Positions 43,534-55,869 of a stretch of DNA of 64,000 nt are shown one piece after another. The notes under the pieces are model-generated. The model saw nothing but the letters and a program-made list of their open reading frames with translations, was not told where the DNA came from and made no database searches. Location of the stretch: NCBI GenBank assembly GCA_027924645.1, contig BSBN01001225.1, positions 10,496,001-10,560,000 of the forward strand, in the 5' to 3' direction. The translations under genes and the position numbers were made by a program. Within the stretch, counting starts at the first letter, position 1. Each line of letters begins with the position of its first letter. The stretch comes from Cunninghamia lanceolata (taxonomy: Eukaryota > Streptophyta > Pinopsida > Cupressales > Cupressaceae).

Positions 43534-46500
43534 TCTCTGCTTATTCTTTATCTCCTTCTTCTTCACTTCTTCTTCATTACTCTCTACATCATCTTCATCT
43601 TCATCATCACTATCACTTTGATGTAGATCATCTCTTATATGTACCTTTATTGTTGCCCTGATGGACTCATATGCTTGTACTATTCTATCGACTTCGCCTC
43701 CATCCTGAGCCTTAGCTTTCACTGTTGCATGCTTATGGGAATGAAATTTGGCTTGGAGGGCCTCTGTCTCACTTTTCCTACTACTCAATGTCTCATTATA
43801 AGTTTCTACCCTAATCTTTATTCTCATGACCTTGTTCATCACTTCCTCTGTCAAGTGGTTCAAGGGCTCCTCTGCAACTTGCTTAAAATTATCATGGAAG
43901 GCCTTAATAGCGAAATCTACATCTTGATTTTCAATCTTCCCTTCTACTTTTCCTTCCAAAGCCTCTAGGGTCTTTGCCTCATGTGCCATTAGGCTATGCA
44001 GTTTGACACTTATATCCCTAAGCTTTTCCCTACATCTCTTCAGTATGTCACATTCAAATCCAGTATCTTCATACCAGATACTCAACAGTTGGGAGGTATT
44101 ATTGTCTAATATACTCTTGCTTATCAGGATCTGTGTCTATCCTCCTCATTTCCCTTAGTGCATCTAGATATTTCTCCAGTTTAAAAGATCTTCTTCCTAT
44201 TTCATTTTGCAATTTATCTACCTTTCTCTTCAATGTACTCAAAGAATTCCACCTCTCCAAAGAGGTTTTCACTACATCCTCAACTTCAAAAATTGATGAC
44301 ATCATCCACTTCTCCATTACCTGTGCTTTATGCTTCATCAGGTCCAATCTAGTAACTTCCTCTTGTGATATAATGGATAGTGGGGTGGTAGGAACAACAG
44401 GTGCATGATTAGGGTTAATTAACCCTTTAATAAAAGAATGTAGCTGAGAAATGTGCTCTTTATGTTTTTTATTCTTCTCTTTTTCTCTCTTCACCCTTTG
44501 TGTTAGATAGTCAATTATGTCTTTCCCTTCTTGACCTTCTTGGTCCTCATTTGCAAAATCCATATCAACATTAGTAATCTGGAACTCATCAATGCTTATT
44601 TTGCCTTTCTCCTTCTCTACTATAGGTAGGGCTATTTGTACAGTTCTCCTACCTGTAGTAGGGTCTGATCGCTGAAGTTAGCCTGGCTTTTCTTCTGGGT
44701 TTCATCATGCTCCTAGAAAACAATGTAGACACATCAAAATCCTATACCTCAACTACCTATTGCAGATGTATCTCTTGTTGCAACCAATGAGGTACATCAC
44801 CCTTAGGCTCCTGATGATCATCCCCTATATTTTGGGTGTCATGTTCTCTTGTATTGGATTCTGCCCTTAGTGGTGATTGTTCTTTCCTAATTTCTTCCTC
44901 ATGTACCTTATCATGAGGGGGATCTTGCTAGGGTTCCTCCTATTCAGGGACTTCCTTTTGTGGAGGAGGCTCTTGTGAAGTCTTAACATTTTGGTCTTGT
45001 GCCTCCTTTTGTAAGTTCTCCTTTGGAACCTCTTTAGCTTTCTTATTTTGCTCATCTTGTGATGCACCTATCTCTTAAGAGGTTTGTGTGTTTTGACCTT
45101 GGGGATCACCTTGATCACCCTTGGTCATACCTGTGACAAACTTTGTTCCCTATCCTTAGATGTATCAACTTCTTCTGTATTAACTTCTTTCTAAGATAAT
45201 TTTTCCTCTGATGTTGGGCCTTTACTCTGATCAACCCCTATAGCAGGTAGTGATGGACCACTTTGGTCTTGACCAACATTCTTGTCTGGCATGTCCTAAT
45301 CACCCCCACTCTATTGCTGTGCTTCTGACTAGGTCCTTGTCTTGATCAGGTGGAGCATCATCCCTCTTAGTATGCTCTGCATCTTTAGCCCTTTTAGACT
45401 CCAGAGGTGGATTATTATCTTTGCTTGGGCTCATGTCACCCCTGTATGTTAGGTTTATGGCTTATGGACTTGTAACCTGCTCAACCAAGTTATCTAGTCC
45501 TATCTATTGGGCTACCCTCTTAGGACTATCCTGCCCTACTTCATCCATTTTCTTTTCTTCCTGTAATGTCCCCATCTGGGCTAATGGGGTCCCATGAGGA
45601 GTCATCTTGGTATTAGCAACCAAGTTTTCCATGCACTGGGTAGTCACATCTTGGACTACCTCATCATCTGATAGTTCCACAATATCATCTAGAGGGAAAG
45701 GGGACTCCCTACTAGCCATAAGTACTTCCTTTTCTTTCTGTTCCTCAACCTTCTCAGTCTTGAACTAGATTATCTCAAGAATGGGGACTTCATGTTATAG
45801 CTCTCTCCTGAAGGCTGTACCACCCATACCCATTAACATGATGGGGTCAATGCTAACATCTCCCCTCATGGTCATTCTCTGCTTCTTGGTTGGTGGTGTT
45901 TGTAGTACCTTCCTCCTTTTCTTGCTTGTTATCAACAAGTCATTGTCCCTAGGTTGTTTATTCAATTGTTTTTCCTCTAAGGGATTACCTTCTTCTAATT
46001 CAAATTGTAGATCCTGATCCTCTACCTACCTCTCTGTACTTTTAGTAGTAGGCCTCAATATCCTTTTAGTCTTTGGTTTGTTAGGGCGTGGTTTTGATGC
46101 GGATGCATGGGTTGATGTGGATGCCCCATCACCTTTTGATGCAAGTCTCTTGATGATCATCCCCTTTGGTTCATCCCCCACCTTCTTACCCTTGGAGGGT
46201 ATCTTTTGTTCTTCAGAGGGCAATCTCTCCCCATTATATTTTCTCTTCTCAATGAGAAAATAATCATACTCTTCATCCAACAATTCCTGTCTCTTTTTCT
46301 TATTATCAACAATAAGGGCCATGCCCTTCTTCTTCAATTTAGCAATTTATGCATTTACCCAACCTTGGGTCAGTTTAATAACCCCTTGTATTATTTGGTC
46401 CAGGGAGATATCATCTTGCTGTGTCAGGTTAGGGGCTAAAATGGTGTCATTATACACCTTCTTGTCCTCATATTCATTGGACATTATCTTTCCATCATCC

Positions 46501-47917
46501 TTGTGTAGCTGTGTGGGCACTAGGATACAATCAAAGGTCCTGATTTGATTCAAGATGAGCCTTTGATACTTTCTTCTTCTCACCTATACCTCATCATCAC
46601 AATTGGTCCAAAAGTCCTCTAGATGCCTTTGATGTATCTATTTTCCTAACTTCTGCATCCTACCATAAGGATCATATGACCTGGCAATGGGGAATGGCTA
46701 CAAGTACATGAGTTTTAGCCCTCCAATAGCATGCTTGATGCTCAGTCTCTTTGGGCATAAGTACCATCCTATATATACTAGGAATAGTATAGGAGGATCT
46801 TTTTTTGTTCTATATGAGCTTCAACTAAAGCAGCTATTTATCAGACAAACTCCATCAAGATGACCCTATCAATGGGGTATCTTGGCAACATGAGGGGCTG
46901 TCCCTCCAATCCTTCAATCCTTATATATGAAAAAATGGAGAATTGGATAAACCAAGATCCATACTTGTAAATAACATCTTGAGCTTCCATGCTCAGTCTC
47001 TTAGTCTGATCATCCTCCATTGTTCTGACTAGGTGCATTAAAAATGCATCATTCACCAGTTTGTAATCTTGGAGGTATGCCTTTTTCTACAATTGGGGAT
47101 AATGATCCCATATGTGTACATCACCAGTGATGTTTCCTACCTTGCCTACTATTTGTAGGGCATCAAAAGTTCCTCAGACAATACAAGAATAAACAACATA
47201 GGAAGTCATGTAGAACATGCATGCTTGACCACCTAGCTTCCTCATCCCCTCATCTAGGCAATCACTGATGATTTTGGCCCATTGAGGCTTGTTATCTGAG
47301 TATAATACCATCTGGATGATTCCAAACATCTAGTTCTTGTAGTTCACAGCTTGTGGTTTGCTAGTCATCCTGCTCAACAGGGCAATTATGTATTGATATT
47401 CATCATCAAAATCAAACATATATAGGTAGACTGGAAATTTGGGCAAAGATGTGTAGGTCCTATTCTTTGCCCTCCACTAATATATCCTCTTCCTGACATC
47501 TTTCTGATTGTTGTTGTACTATTTCTCTAGTTTGTTGAGGTCCACACTGATTACCTTGTTTCCCAATGGTAGATTGAAAGTGGTAGTGAGGCCCTTGACT
47601 GAAAAGTCAGCATATACCCTGCCATGTTTCTCTACCCTCTTGGTTTCTAGGTTATAGTTTCTGGCACATTTAACTACCAACACTAGGGCATCCATGGCAT
47701 ACAGGAATCTAGTTGCATGCCACATACCTATTGTAAATATCCTATCCAATATAGGATTGTCAGTATCATCATCCAATTTCCTTGACCACGCATCCAACTC
47801 TGTTTGCCCGTGATGTGTGTCACTGATAACACCGTATCTAAATCCCACTCCCTCAGGTTGGACAAACATAGGCTTTAAGAATTCAGCCTCAGATCTATTT
47901 CTTCTAACTTCTGCCAT
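43519..47917 (-). pseudogene. Family B protein, copy 1: unknown N-domain plus coiled coil
   Basis: Broken minus-strand frames from MAEVRRNRSEAEFLKP (47917) to an acidic/basic end (43519). The N-terminal third holds FRYGVISDTHHGQTELDAW, IFTIGMWHATRFLYAMDALV, DFSVKGLTTTFNLPLGNK and, after stops, FPVYLYMFDFDDEYQYI, KLVNDAFLMHLVRTM and PRYPIDRVILMEF. The middle (46337-45000) is Lys/Pro/Ser-rich with acidic VELSDDEVV. The C-terminal part (44563-43519) is coiled coil (KEHISQLHSFIKGL, LKRKVDKLQNEIGRRS) ending in a Ser/Asp/Glu tail. At least seven stops or frameshifts. Architecture resembles element A ORF2, but clear homology is not seen. The family is recognised because a second copy lies at 49876-54977. 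Confidence 0.62.
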
Positions 47918-49313
47918 TGACTCCTACAATAGACATATGTAGGTCTTACCTTATGATGCTTTGTATGAACATTCAACAATATCATGCATCTAATCTCTAT
48001 TATTTATCATTCTAACTATTTCATACATCATCATGCAGATTTACCCTAGTAAAGATTTAATTACCTAGTTATTGTAGAAAATGACAATGGAGAGGGTTTA
48101 AATTACTTACCTAATATCAATTTCCTTTTTGTTTATATGGCTGATAACGGGATAGACTGTAAACGTGCAAGGTCACCCGTTCCGTTCCATTATGTTGAGG
48201 GTCATGATCTACTAGTAGGTGACTAATAAGGGTTTGACTTCTAGAGCTCTGTAATTCTCAATTAATCACAAGGTAAATGTAAATAACCTTCATATTTTAC
48301 TTTTAAATGGATAAATACAACAAATTAGGGCACTGTGTACTATTTTGATCTGATCCATTGATCATTTGCATGAAGCTCATAGATGCCGCCAAGTGTTCGA
48401 TTTGTATTTTAAATCGGTAGGGCTTCATCTACCATTTTAATTGCATTTAATGCTAGGGGTAATCTTTGGAAGAATAGGGATATTTGAAAATATGACCCCC
48501 CAATAGATAATATGACCCCCTCTTGCACGGGTAATCATCTACTAAGATTGGGGTGATATGGTCAACCTTTGACCAAGGAACTAAGTCAGGTCATGAAATT
48601 ATGATCAGGGATACTTCAAAATATAACCCCCATCTTTTGGCTAAATCGTGATGACATCATCATGCCATCAATGCTCTTTTGATTATTAGGTTTTGGTGAC
48701 ATCATCATCATATTGAGGAATATGACAGATATTTGATATATGACCCTCCATGGGTCAGGTGTAATGATTACGTCATCACTAGGGTGACTTCATTCATTAG
48801 AACTAAATGATGTCATAGTTATATTGGTATAGGGTGATATTCATGTAGGGGTGATATTCGTAAGATGACTGATAGTAAGAAATATGATGCCCCCGTGAAT
48901 ATATGATGTTCTCGATGGGTAGATACTTGTTCCTGTTTAATTTTGACATTCACGTATCAGGTACCTAAGGTTTGTCGAGTGATTTTTCTATGTCTGGGTG
49001 ATGTTAGTGAATATGACTGATGTTAGAAATATAACCCCCTAAGGGAAATATCAAAGTTCACCAAACTTTGACTCAACATAACTCCCTACCCTTAGACAAT
49101 ATTTGGGTGATCCAAAAGGCAAACCTACTTGGAATTTTGTACTCTTTCCAACCATGAGGTTTATGATAACAAATGCTAACTTTGGCAACTAACCTCATCT
49201 TGTGATGCATCTACCTTAGCAAGGTGACCCACATGACTGATTTTACCAAACCACCCAAAGAAAGAAATAATCAAGCCAAAGCAGAAAGAAAAGTTGGGTC
49301 CCTGTTTTGCTAA
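47918..49313 (-). other. Leader region of family B with spliced-leader-like signals and ATATGACCCCC repeats
   Basis: No protein. On the minus strand a donor-like gatattag/gtaagtaat is at 48110 and an acceptor-like tctattgtag is at 47924, just upstream of the ATG at 47917. Between 48480 and 49050 phrases of atatgacccccc / atataaccccc recur at least six times at irregular spacing. Confidence 0.4.
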
Positions 49314-49347
49314 GGTAAAATGGGGCGTGTTGTGTAACCACACAACA
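49314..49347. repeat. Shared module: purine tract plus TGTTGTG..CACAACA palindrome (copy 2)
   Basis: ggtaaaatggggcg followed by tgttgtgtaaccacacaaca, as at 20727-20761; similarity continues about 15 bases to the left (ctgttttgctaa versus catttttctaga). Confidence 0.65.
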
Positions 49348-49875
49348 ATTCTAGATACAGTCATGAAGAGAAGGAAATCAAACCATAGGTTCACCAGGAT
49401 GTTCTACAGCTAAGTATGGTTGATGCAAACTTCGATGGAAAGGAATGAAGACAACATGCACAACATGAATTGCACTCCAAGGGATGTAACAAATCAAAGT
49501 ACAAGCTAAGAATTCATCCACATATTACTCAAAGTATATGATTGTATATAATCTAGATCTTCTTCTTCATTAAGTATGCAATAGACATGTATATTTACAA
49601 TCAACCTTGAGAATTAGTCCTGAGGCTTCAGCAATTTAATCTCAATTAAATTTTGAATGTGTTACAAGGTGCACTCCATCTCCTTTTATAGGACAGAGAG
49701 AGGAGGCCTTGACAAATGATCCAATGATTAGGATTTAGCTATAAAAATCAATGGTCTATATCATCTTTGACTCAGTCAACAAATGTTAAATGTGGCACAA
49801 GTTGCCAGTTGGCAACCATCTGGTGGTCTTGATCATTTTTTTGTCATATGATGCACATGACCCTGTCATCCTACA
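49348..49875 (-). repeat. LTR-like or 3' flanking repeat of family B, copy 2
   Basis: Homologous to 43009-43533. On the minus strand it begins TGTAGGATGAC directly after the acidic end of family B copy 2 and contains cctataaaagg near 49690. Confidence 0.55.
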
Positions 49876-51080
49876 TCCTTACTCATTCTTCATCTTCTTC
49901 ATCAGTAGATGAGTCATCTCCTATATGTGTGCTAATGATCCCTCTGATGGGTTCATATGCCTGCACTATCTGTTCAATCTTGTCTCCATCTTGAACCTTA
50001 GCCTTTGCTATAGCATGCTCTTGTGAGTGGAATTGTGTCTGTAATGTAGACCATTTGTTCTTTCTGCTATTCAACATTTCATTATATCCTTCCACTTTTG
50101 CTTTCATCCTCATGGCTTTATTAACTACATCTTTTGACAAATGGTGGAGACGGTCATCTGCTGCATGCTTAAAATTATTCTAGAAAGCTTCAATTGCAAA
50201 ATCAACATCTTGATTTTCTATCTTCCCCTCTACCTTGTCCTCAAGGGCTTCCAAGATGTTTACTTCCTCAGACATGAGATGATGCAACTTGACACTGATG
50301 TCTCTGAGTTTTGTGTTGCATCTCTTCAGGATATCACTTTCAAACTGAGTATCTTCATACCATATACCCAATAGTTGTGAAGTATGATTGTTCAATACCT
50401 TATTGTATATGAGTACTTTCACATCTATGCATTTCATTTCAGCTAGAGAAATCAAATCTTTTTTTACTTTGATTGATCTTTGTCCAACCTCCTTTTGTAA
50501 CTTATCAACTTTGCTCCTCAATGTGTTGAGCAAATTCCAATTGGTGAGGGAGGCATTTATTACCTTCTCTGCTTCAAAAAAAAATTGAATAAACCAATTA
50601 TCCATCATATGTGTCTTATGCTTCATGATATCTAGCCCTATTACCTCATCCTAAGATATAATGGTCAAAGGGGTAGCCATACTGACTGTCATGTGATTTG
50701 GGTCAATTAGTCCCTTTATGAATGTATGTAGCTGAGAAATGTGCTCCTTGTGCATTTTATATTTATTTTTCTCCCTTTCCACACTTTTCAATAAAGAATC
50801 AATAATATCCTTGGCCTCTTGGCCTTCTTTCTCTTCAGTAGCAAAGCCTAAATGAATATTGGTCATCTGGAATTCATTAATACTTATCTCTCCCTTTGCT
50901 TTATCTGCTATAGGCAAAGCTACTTGAGCTATTCTTCTACCTGTGGTAGAATCTCTTTTTATTGTAGAAGTGGCCCTTGCCCTTCTCTTTGGCTTAACCA
51001 TGTCAGCTGAAAATAATATAGAAATATCATATTCAGATACATCATTGACCCGAGGTGGGTTCACCTCCTGCCATAGCCAA
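49876..51080 (-). pseudogene. Family B copy 2, C-terminal part
   Basis: Reads NPPRVNDVSEYDISILFSAD, a basic PKRRARATSTIKRD patch, KEHISQLHTFIKGLIDPNH and LRSKVDKLQKEVGQRS, then an acidic DSSTDEEDEE end at 49883. It aligns along its length with copy 1 (44700-43530). A stop after TIIS and another near the coil break it. The N-terminal side continues at 53958 beyond insertion G. Confidence 0.72.
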
Positions 51081-53957
51081 TGTTGGTTTTTGCTTCTGAA
51101 TTAGCATTAGGGTTTGCTAGTTCTAATGCATGGGCAGATTCAGCCAACTGAATATAGGAGGTTGCGTGAGCTCCTCCCCTTCACTTTTGGTTCTGCCGCA
51201 CCAAGGTGTTGTTATATGGAGCCTAATCAGACTCGGAGGTTATATTTACCCCACTTTTATCGGCGCGGTTTCCCCCCAAATTCCTACGGGGTCAAGAGGC
51301 AGCACCCCTTGCGGGGGTTTGGGGGCAGCGCCCCCAAGACGGGGTCAAGGGGTAGCGCCCCTTGCGGGGTCCAGGGGTAGCGTCCCTGGCGCGTTCCCTG
51401 TCGCGATACAGGGCAGGGTCGAGGGGCAGCGCCCCCGTGGGGGCTCGGGGGCAACGCCCCCGAAACCTCACACGGTTTTTTATTATTTTATAATGCTCCG
51501 GGAGTTAATTTTTTCATTGACCGACATAAGAAAACCCTATTTTGTAACTGACAAAAAGCTTGATAAAAAGTGGCTAAGGGTTAGGGTTTTGATATTGTAT
51601 TGTAGCATTTTGCAGCGGTATTGAGTTGCAGGGATTGCTGATTGTAATCGGTTTGATTTACTGGATAATAATATTGGACTCTCTGTTTGGTGGATGTAGC
51701 CCGAGTTTGGGTGAACCATGTTAAAAATTGTCTCTCGCTATTATTATTTCTGTGTATTTCCATTTCTCTGTTTACTCTTTATTTGCATTTAATTGATATC
51801 TTCTGCCGGCTAAGCCTAACACAAGGGGGGTGTCCCTATTTGATAAAAGTATAACCTTGACTAGGTGACAGAAGGATTTAACTTGACGGAAACAGGCAGA
51901 ATACTCTCATGTATGGACCAAGTTTTGTGTAACAAATCACAAGGTTGGCAACATTCTTGGACATAATGTCTGGTTGGGTATGAGAGCATGCAGGGATCCT
52001 AATCCTACTCCTACAACTAACAGGTGGAAGGATGAAATGGTTTGATTTGATGTTTGGATGCAAACCTGGACCTAGTGTATAACCTCAACACAGAGCTAGA
52101 TTGGTGCCTATCCAGGGCTTGGAGTCGGTAGACATACACCTGTGAATGATCAGCATGAACAACTAAAACTGGATTTCAGGGGGATATACATGATATCTAC
52201 CTTACAGATATCTCCCAATACAGAGTGTTAAGCTGTCTATACTTATGGCATCCCTATTACAGTATACCCTTCCCAATATTCAATCTAAAAATAGTTTAAT
52301 CTACCCCTTGAGTAGAAGTTAAAAGATTAAACATTCAACACAGGAATTCTATGTTCTAGAATCCCAGACATTCCTTGAATGCCTGGACTCAGAAGAAAGA
52401 TACATGCAAAACTGGAGACAGAATCAGCATAACACATGCAAACATAGCATTATTCATATAAAATTGACCATGAAATCAGTGGATTCATGCACAAACGCAC
52501 AACAGGAGATACATAAACTCGCAAGTTTTGCTGTATAGAGCAACCAAAACTAGTTGTATCTTATTACAGAGCCAAAATGTCTAGTTTTCAACAACGTCAA
52601 AAATGGTAACACTATCTGCCTATATTGGCCAGAAAGTGTACCCGCAGCAATTAATTACATGGTCAAAAATCAAAAATCCGCCAGATACAGACTCCACAAA
52701 GGAATGGCGCTCAGAATTTATTGCTGCAGAGACAGAAAGTAGACAATGGTGGCCTCGAGCCCTGTGCCACCATCTGGAAGTCCTCATGCCAAAAATCGGG
52801 CGACATGATCATGTGTACCATTGCCCATACCTTTGCACCGTCGCCATTAAAGGCCTCAACCACCCGCGGCCTACCTGGAAACCATCGCTGCGTTCAAATA
52901 GAAGTTCCCGCCAAAATGCACTTTACTGAAGTTTCAAATGTGCAGGAAGAATAGTCCCACATTGGTGCCACAGAGACTCCTTCAATACCTTAAAAACATG
53001 GTCACGAGCATAATAGGTGTCGAGCACCTTTTGCCGCGCTCGACGCATAAGCCTTCTCCAAAAGCCCATCACCAAAACTCAAGCCATCGGCACACCCTAG
53101 AATTCTCTCATCGATCTCAATTGTCTCGCCGACCGCTACACTACACTCCCCCATCGGCAAGAACAATCCCGTCGGCAAACCTCAAAAAACTCTGGCCGAA
53201 AAGAAACCTCACGCCGATGACTCCTCATCGGCCAAACTCCTTACATCGGCGGCCCAAAAATTTGCTTCGCTGATAGCCAAACACACGCCGATGGACATCC
53301 ATCGACCAAACCAAAACAATTGGAGCACTCAAGAAATCTTTCGCCGATGAAGCCAATCACTCCGATAAGACCAAAAACATAAAGCTTTGAACCATTGAAC
53401 TGGTTCAAGCGGATGGTTCAAAGGAGAGGTTCAACCGAGAAGTTCAACGCTGAAACCAACTTAGTCAGCAACAAAAAAGCAACCCCGTGAACCCATTGAA
53501 ACCGGTTCAATGGCGAGGTTCAATATTGAGGTACGCCGGCGAGGTTCAAACCTCCACAACAATACTCCATCGGCAAAACACTTCGGCTGAGACCAAAAAA
53601 CTCAAAGCATCAAACTATTGAACCTTGAACCGGTTTAAAGGGTTCAAGCGGGAGGTTCAACGATACAAGATTTGCGCAAGGCAAATGCATAATATGATCC
53701 GTTAGAAGAAAAATGAACCCCGAACTGCTGAACCATTGAACTTAGAGAAAAAGGGTTCAAGTTCAAACCAAAATGTCGAAGACACAAAAACGAACACATG
53801 CCGATGGAGAAAACATGAAGACCACCTCCTCAAGAACTGTGATGCAGATGCTGAAAAACACTGAGGGGCCCCTAAACTTAGAACTTTTTTGGATTTTTTG
53901 GGAAGGTGCCTGCATGAAAAATTGCTCCAAAACTGGGAGTCAATTCAGGCACCAATA
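51081..53957. mobile_element. Insertion G of 2.9 kb in family B copy 2
   Basis: Terminal bases TGTTGG and CCAATA (inverted apart from one substitution), flanked by GCCAA at 51076-51080 and 53958-53962. Removing it joins the family B frame exactly (IPYWLWQEVNPPR). No coding domain is recognised. The left 740 bases look like a copia-type LTR: a phrase ggtggatgtagcccg followed by gggtgaaccatgtt and a T-rich end. No matching right LTR was found. The right 900 bases are rich in catcggc and gaaccggttcaa phrases. Unidentified element class. Confidence 0.6.
51280..51475. repeat. GC-rich tandem palindromic repeats
   Basis: Five or six units of ggggcagcgcccc type, each self-complementary and spaced about 30 bases, strikingly GC- and CpG-rich against AT-rich surroundings. 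They lie within the U3-like part of insertion G. Confidence 0.8.
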
Positions 53958-54977
53958 GCCAATATGGTATTTCATCTGTAGACCCTTGCAGATACATTTT
54001 GTTCCACTCTTTGTGGTGAAGGTTATTTTCTTTATTCATCTTGAATTTCTTCATGACAGACCTCTTCCTGTGTAGGGTTTTCTTGTTGCACTTTCACATT
54101 TCAGTCATGTGTATCTTGTGGTGCTTGATCCTCATGAGGGGTTTGAGCAGTCTGATCTAGTTTATCTAGGTGATTGTCTTGATCATTCTTATTCACATTT
54201 TCTTCTTCTTTTCTCTGATCATCACCCTTTTGAAGACCTTGTTTTCCATCCTTTGATGAGTCCACTTCTCTAGGGTCTTGGGCTTTATCCATCCCTTCTT
54301 TAATTGTTCTTCTTTCAGGTATTTTCTCATTGTCCTGACCATCATTTTGATTAGGCATCTCTTCATGCTCAATATGTACATTAACTTCTAATTTTTCCGA
54401 TTCTGGAGGTAAGTCTTTATCTTTATTTTGATCTTCATTACCCTAATAGGTAAAATCTATTGCTGTAGGGCTAGTGACTTGATCAACTAATCTTGTCAAT
54501 CCAATTTGTTGTGCCACCACTTTAGGGTTACCCTCTTCTATTTCCTCTACTTTGACCTCCTTTTGTAACATGAGGGGTCATCTTATTATTCTTTATTAAT
54601 GTTTCCATAGAACTGACATAAGTCTCATTTACAACATCATCATTAGATAGTTCCACCATGTTACCTAATTCAAAGGATTGTTCATCTCTTACACTATGCA
54701 TCTGTTTTCTCTATTCCTATGCCATCTCAAACTTGAATTGCATGATATCAGGAATAGGGATCTCATGTTGTAGATTCTTCAAATTTCCCTCACCACCTGC
54801 TCCTCTTAATAGGATAGTGGGATTCATAGCTACTGCCCCCTCATAACATATGTTTGTTTCTTGTGAGGTGGCTTTTGGATCTTCTTCCTTTTCCTCCTTA
54901 TTAGGAGATCATCATCTAAGCTCTCTTCCTCCTCTACAATAGCAGGTGCAGGTGATACAATAGTTTTCTTCTATTTT
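53958..54977 (-). pseudogene. Family B copy 2, middle part
   Basis: Minus-strand frames read KRKKIQKPPHKKQTYVMRG, then a hydrophilic run with HEDQAPQDTHD (ends 54101) and Gln/Asp/Lys-rich repeats, matching copy 1 at 45960-44790. The N-terminal domain of this copy is missing because the chromovirus sequence begins at about 54978. Confidence 0.6.
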
Positions 54978-55829
54978 TGGTGCAGTCATGGTAGGAGGGT
55001 TCATAGAATGAACTATCCAGACCATGCAGCAAGAGTAAACACAATGGAAACAACTCAAAGAAATGGAACAAATGCAGATTCAATCATTCAATATATCCAA
55101 AAATTCAAATATAGATTAGCCAGCAACATGCGGGCTTACAATTAGGGCTCACAAGCCTGATTACATACATGCACAAGATAAAGATTTAAAGTTCCTTTGC
55201 AAAGAACCAAGACTATCAATCTTCTAAATCATGAGAACTATGCTAACTTCTTTCCTAAGGATCTACTACATCAATATATATCATCTTTGAACCAATAGAT
55301 TCCTCTGTGTCGGCTAAGGAAGGTCACAAACTTCAATGAAGAGTTGTAACATGTACACATAGATAGGTCGGACATAATTGCTTAGAACTCCAGAAAATGA
55401 ATGAAATGAAGTGTGGATCTTCAAAGAAGGTTGGCCACGAACCAAAGATCATTAAATGATGTGTCATTAGGCTTAAAAGATTGGTAAATGCTTCCGCAAG
55501 TTTCTCCTTTAGCCAATTGTCTGTGGTTATCAGGATACTCTGTTATGAGAAATAGTCAACTTCTGATAGTGATATCTTTTTGGTAATTGATCCAAATGCT
55601 CTGAATTCTAGATATTTTATATATGAATGAATGTAGATACTAAATCTAGATCTACAAGGTGTGAAATGAAACTGCGGTAGAATACCGGACCAAAGAGTAG
55701 AAACTGCTTCTGACTAAACTAGAAAAATAAAAGAAACAAACTGAACTACAAACAAACTGAAATGCAAATGTTTTTGGTTGATGCAAGATTGCTCTTGAAC
55801 CAAGGATGCTCCTACATTAGACATCTGAG
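54978..55829 (-). repeat. Probable 3' LTR and tail of the chromovirus fragment
   Basis: No coding. On the minus strand it follows the chromodomain after a short tail and could begin TGTCTAATG at 55823. A partner LTR is not in the window, so limits are uncertain. Confidence 0.35.
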
Positions 55830-55869
55830 GTAATTGAAAAAGTGAGTCCCTCACTTTGCTAGGGCTATG

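Noticed and set aside
52554..53273. Several plus-strand frames of 60-110 codons in insertion G
   Set aside because: No recognised domain, no codon bias, overlapping in different frames; reported only as part of the insertion.
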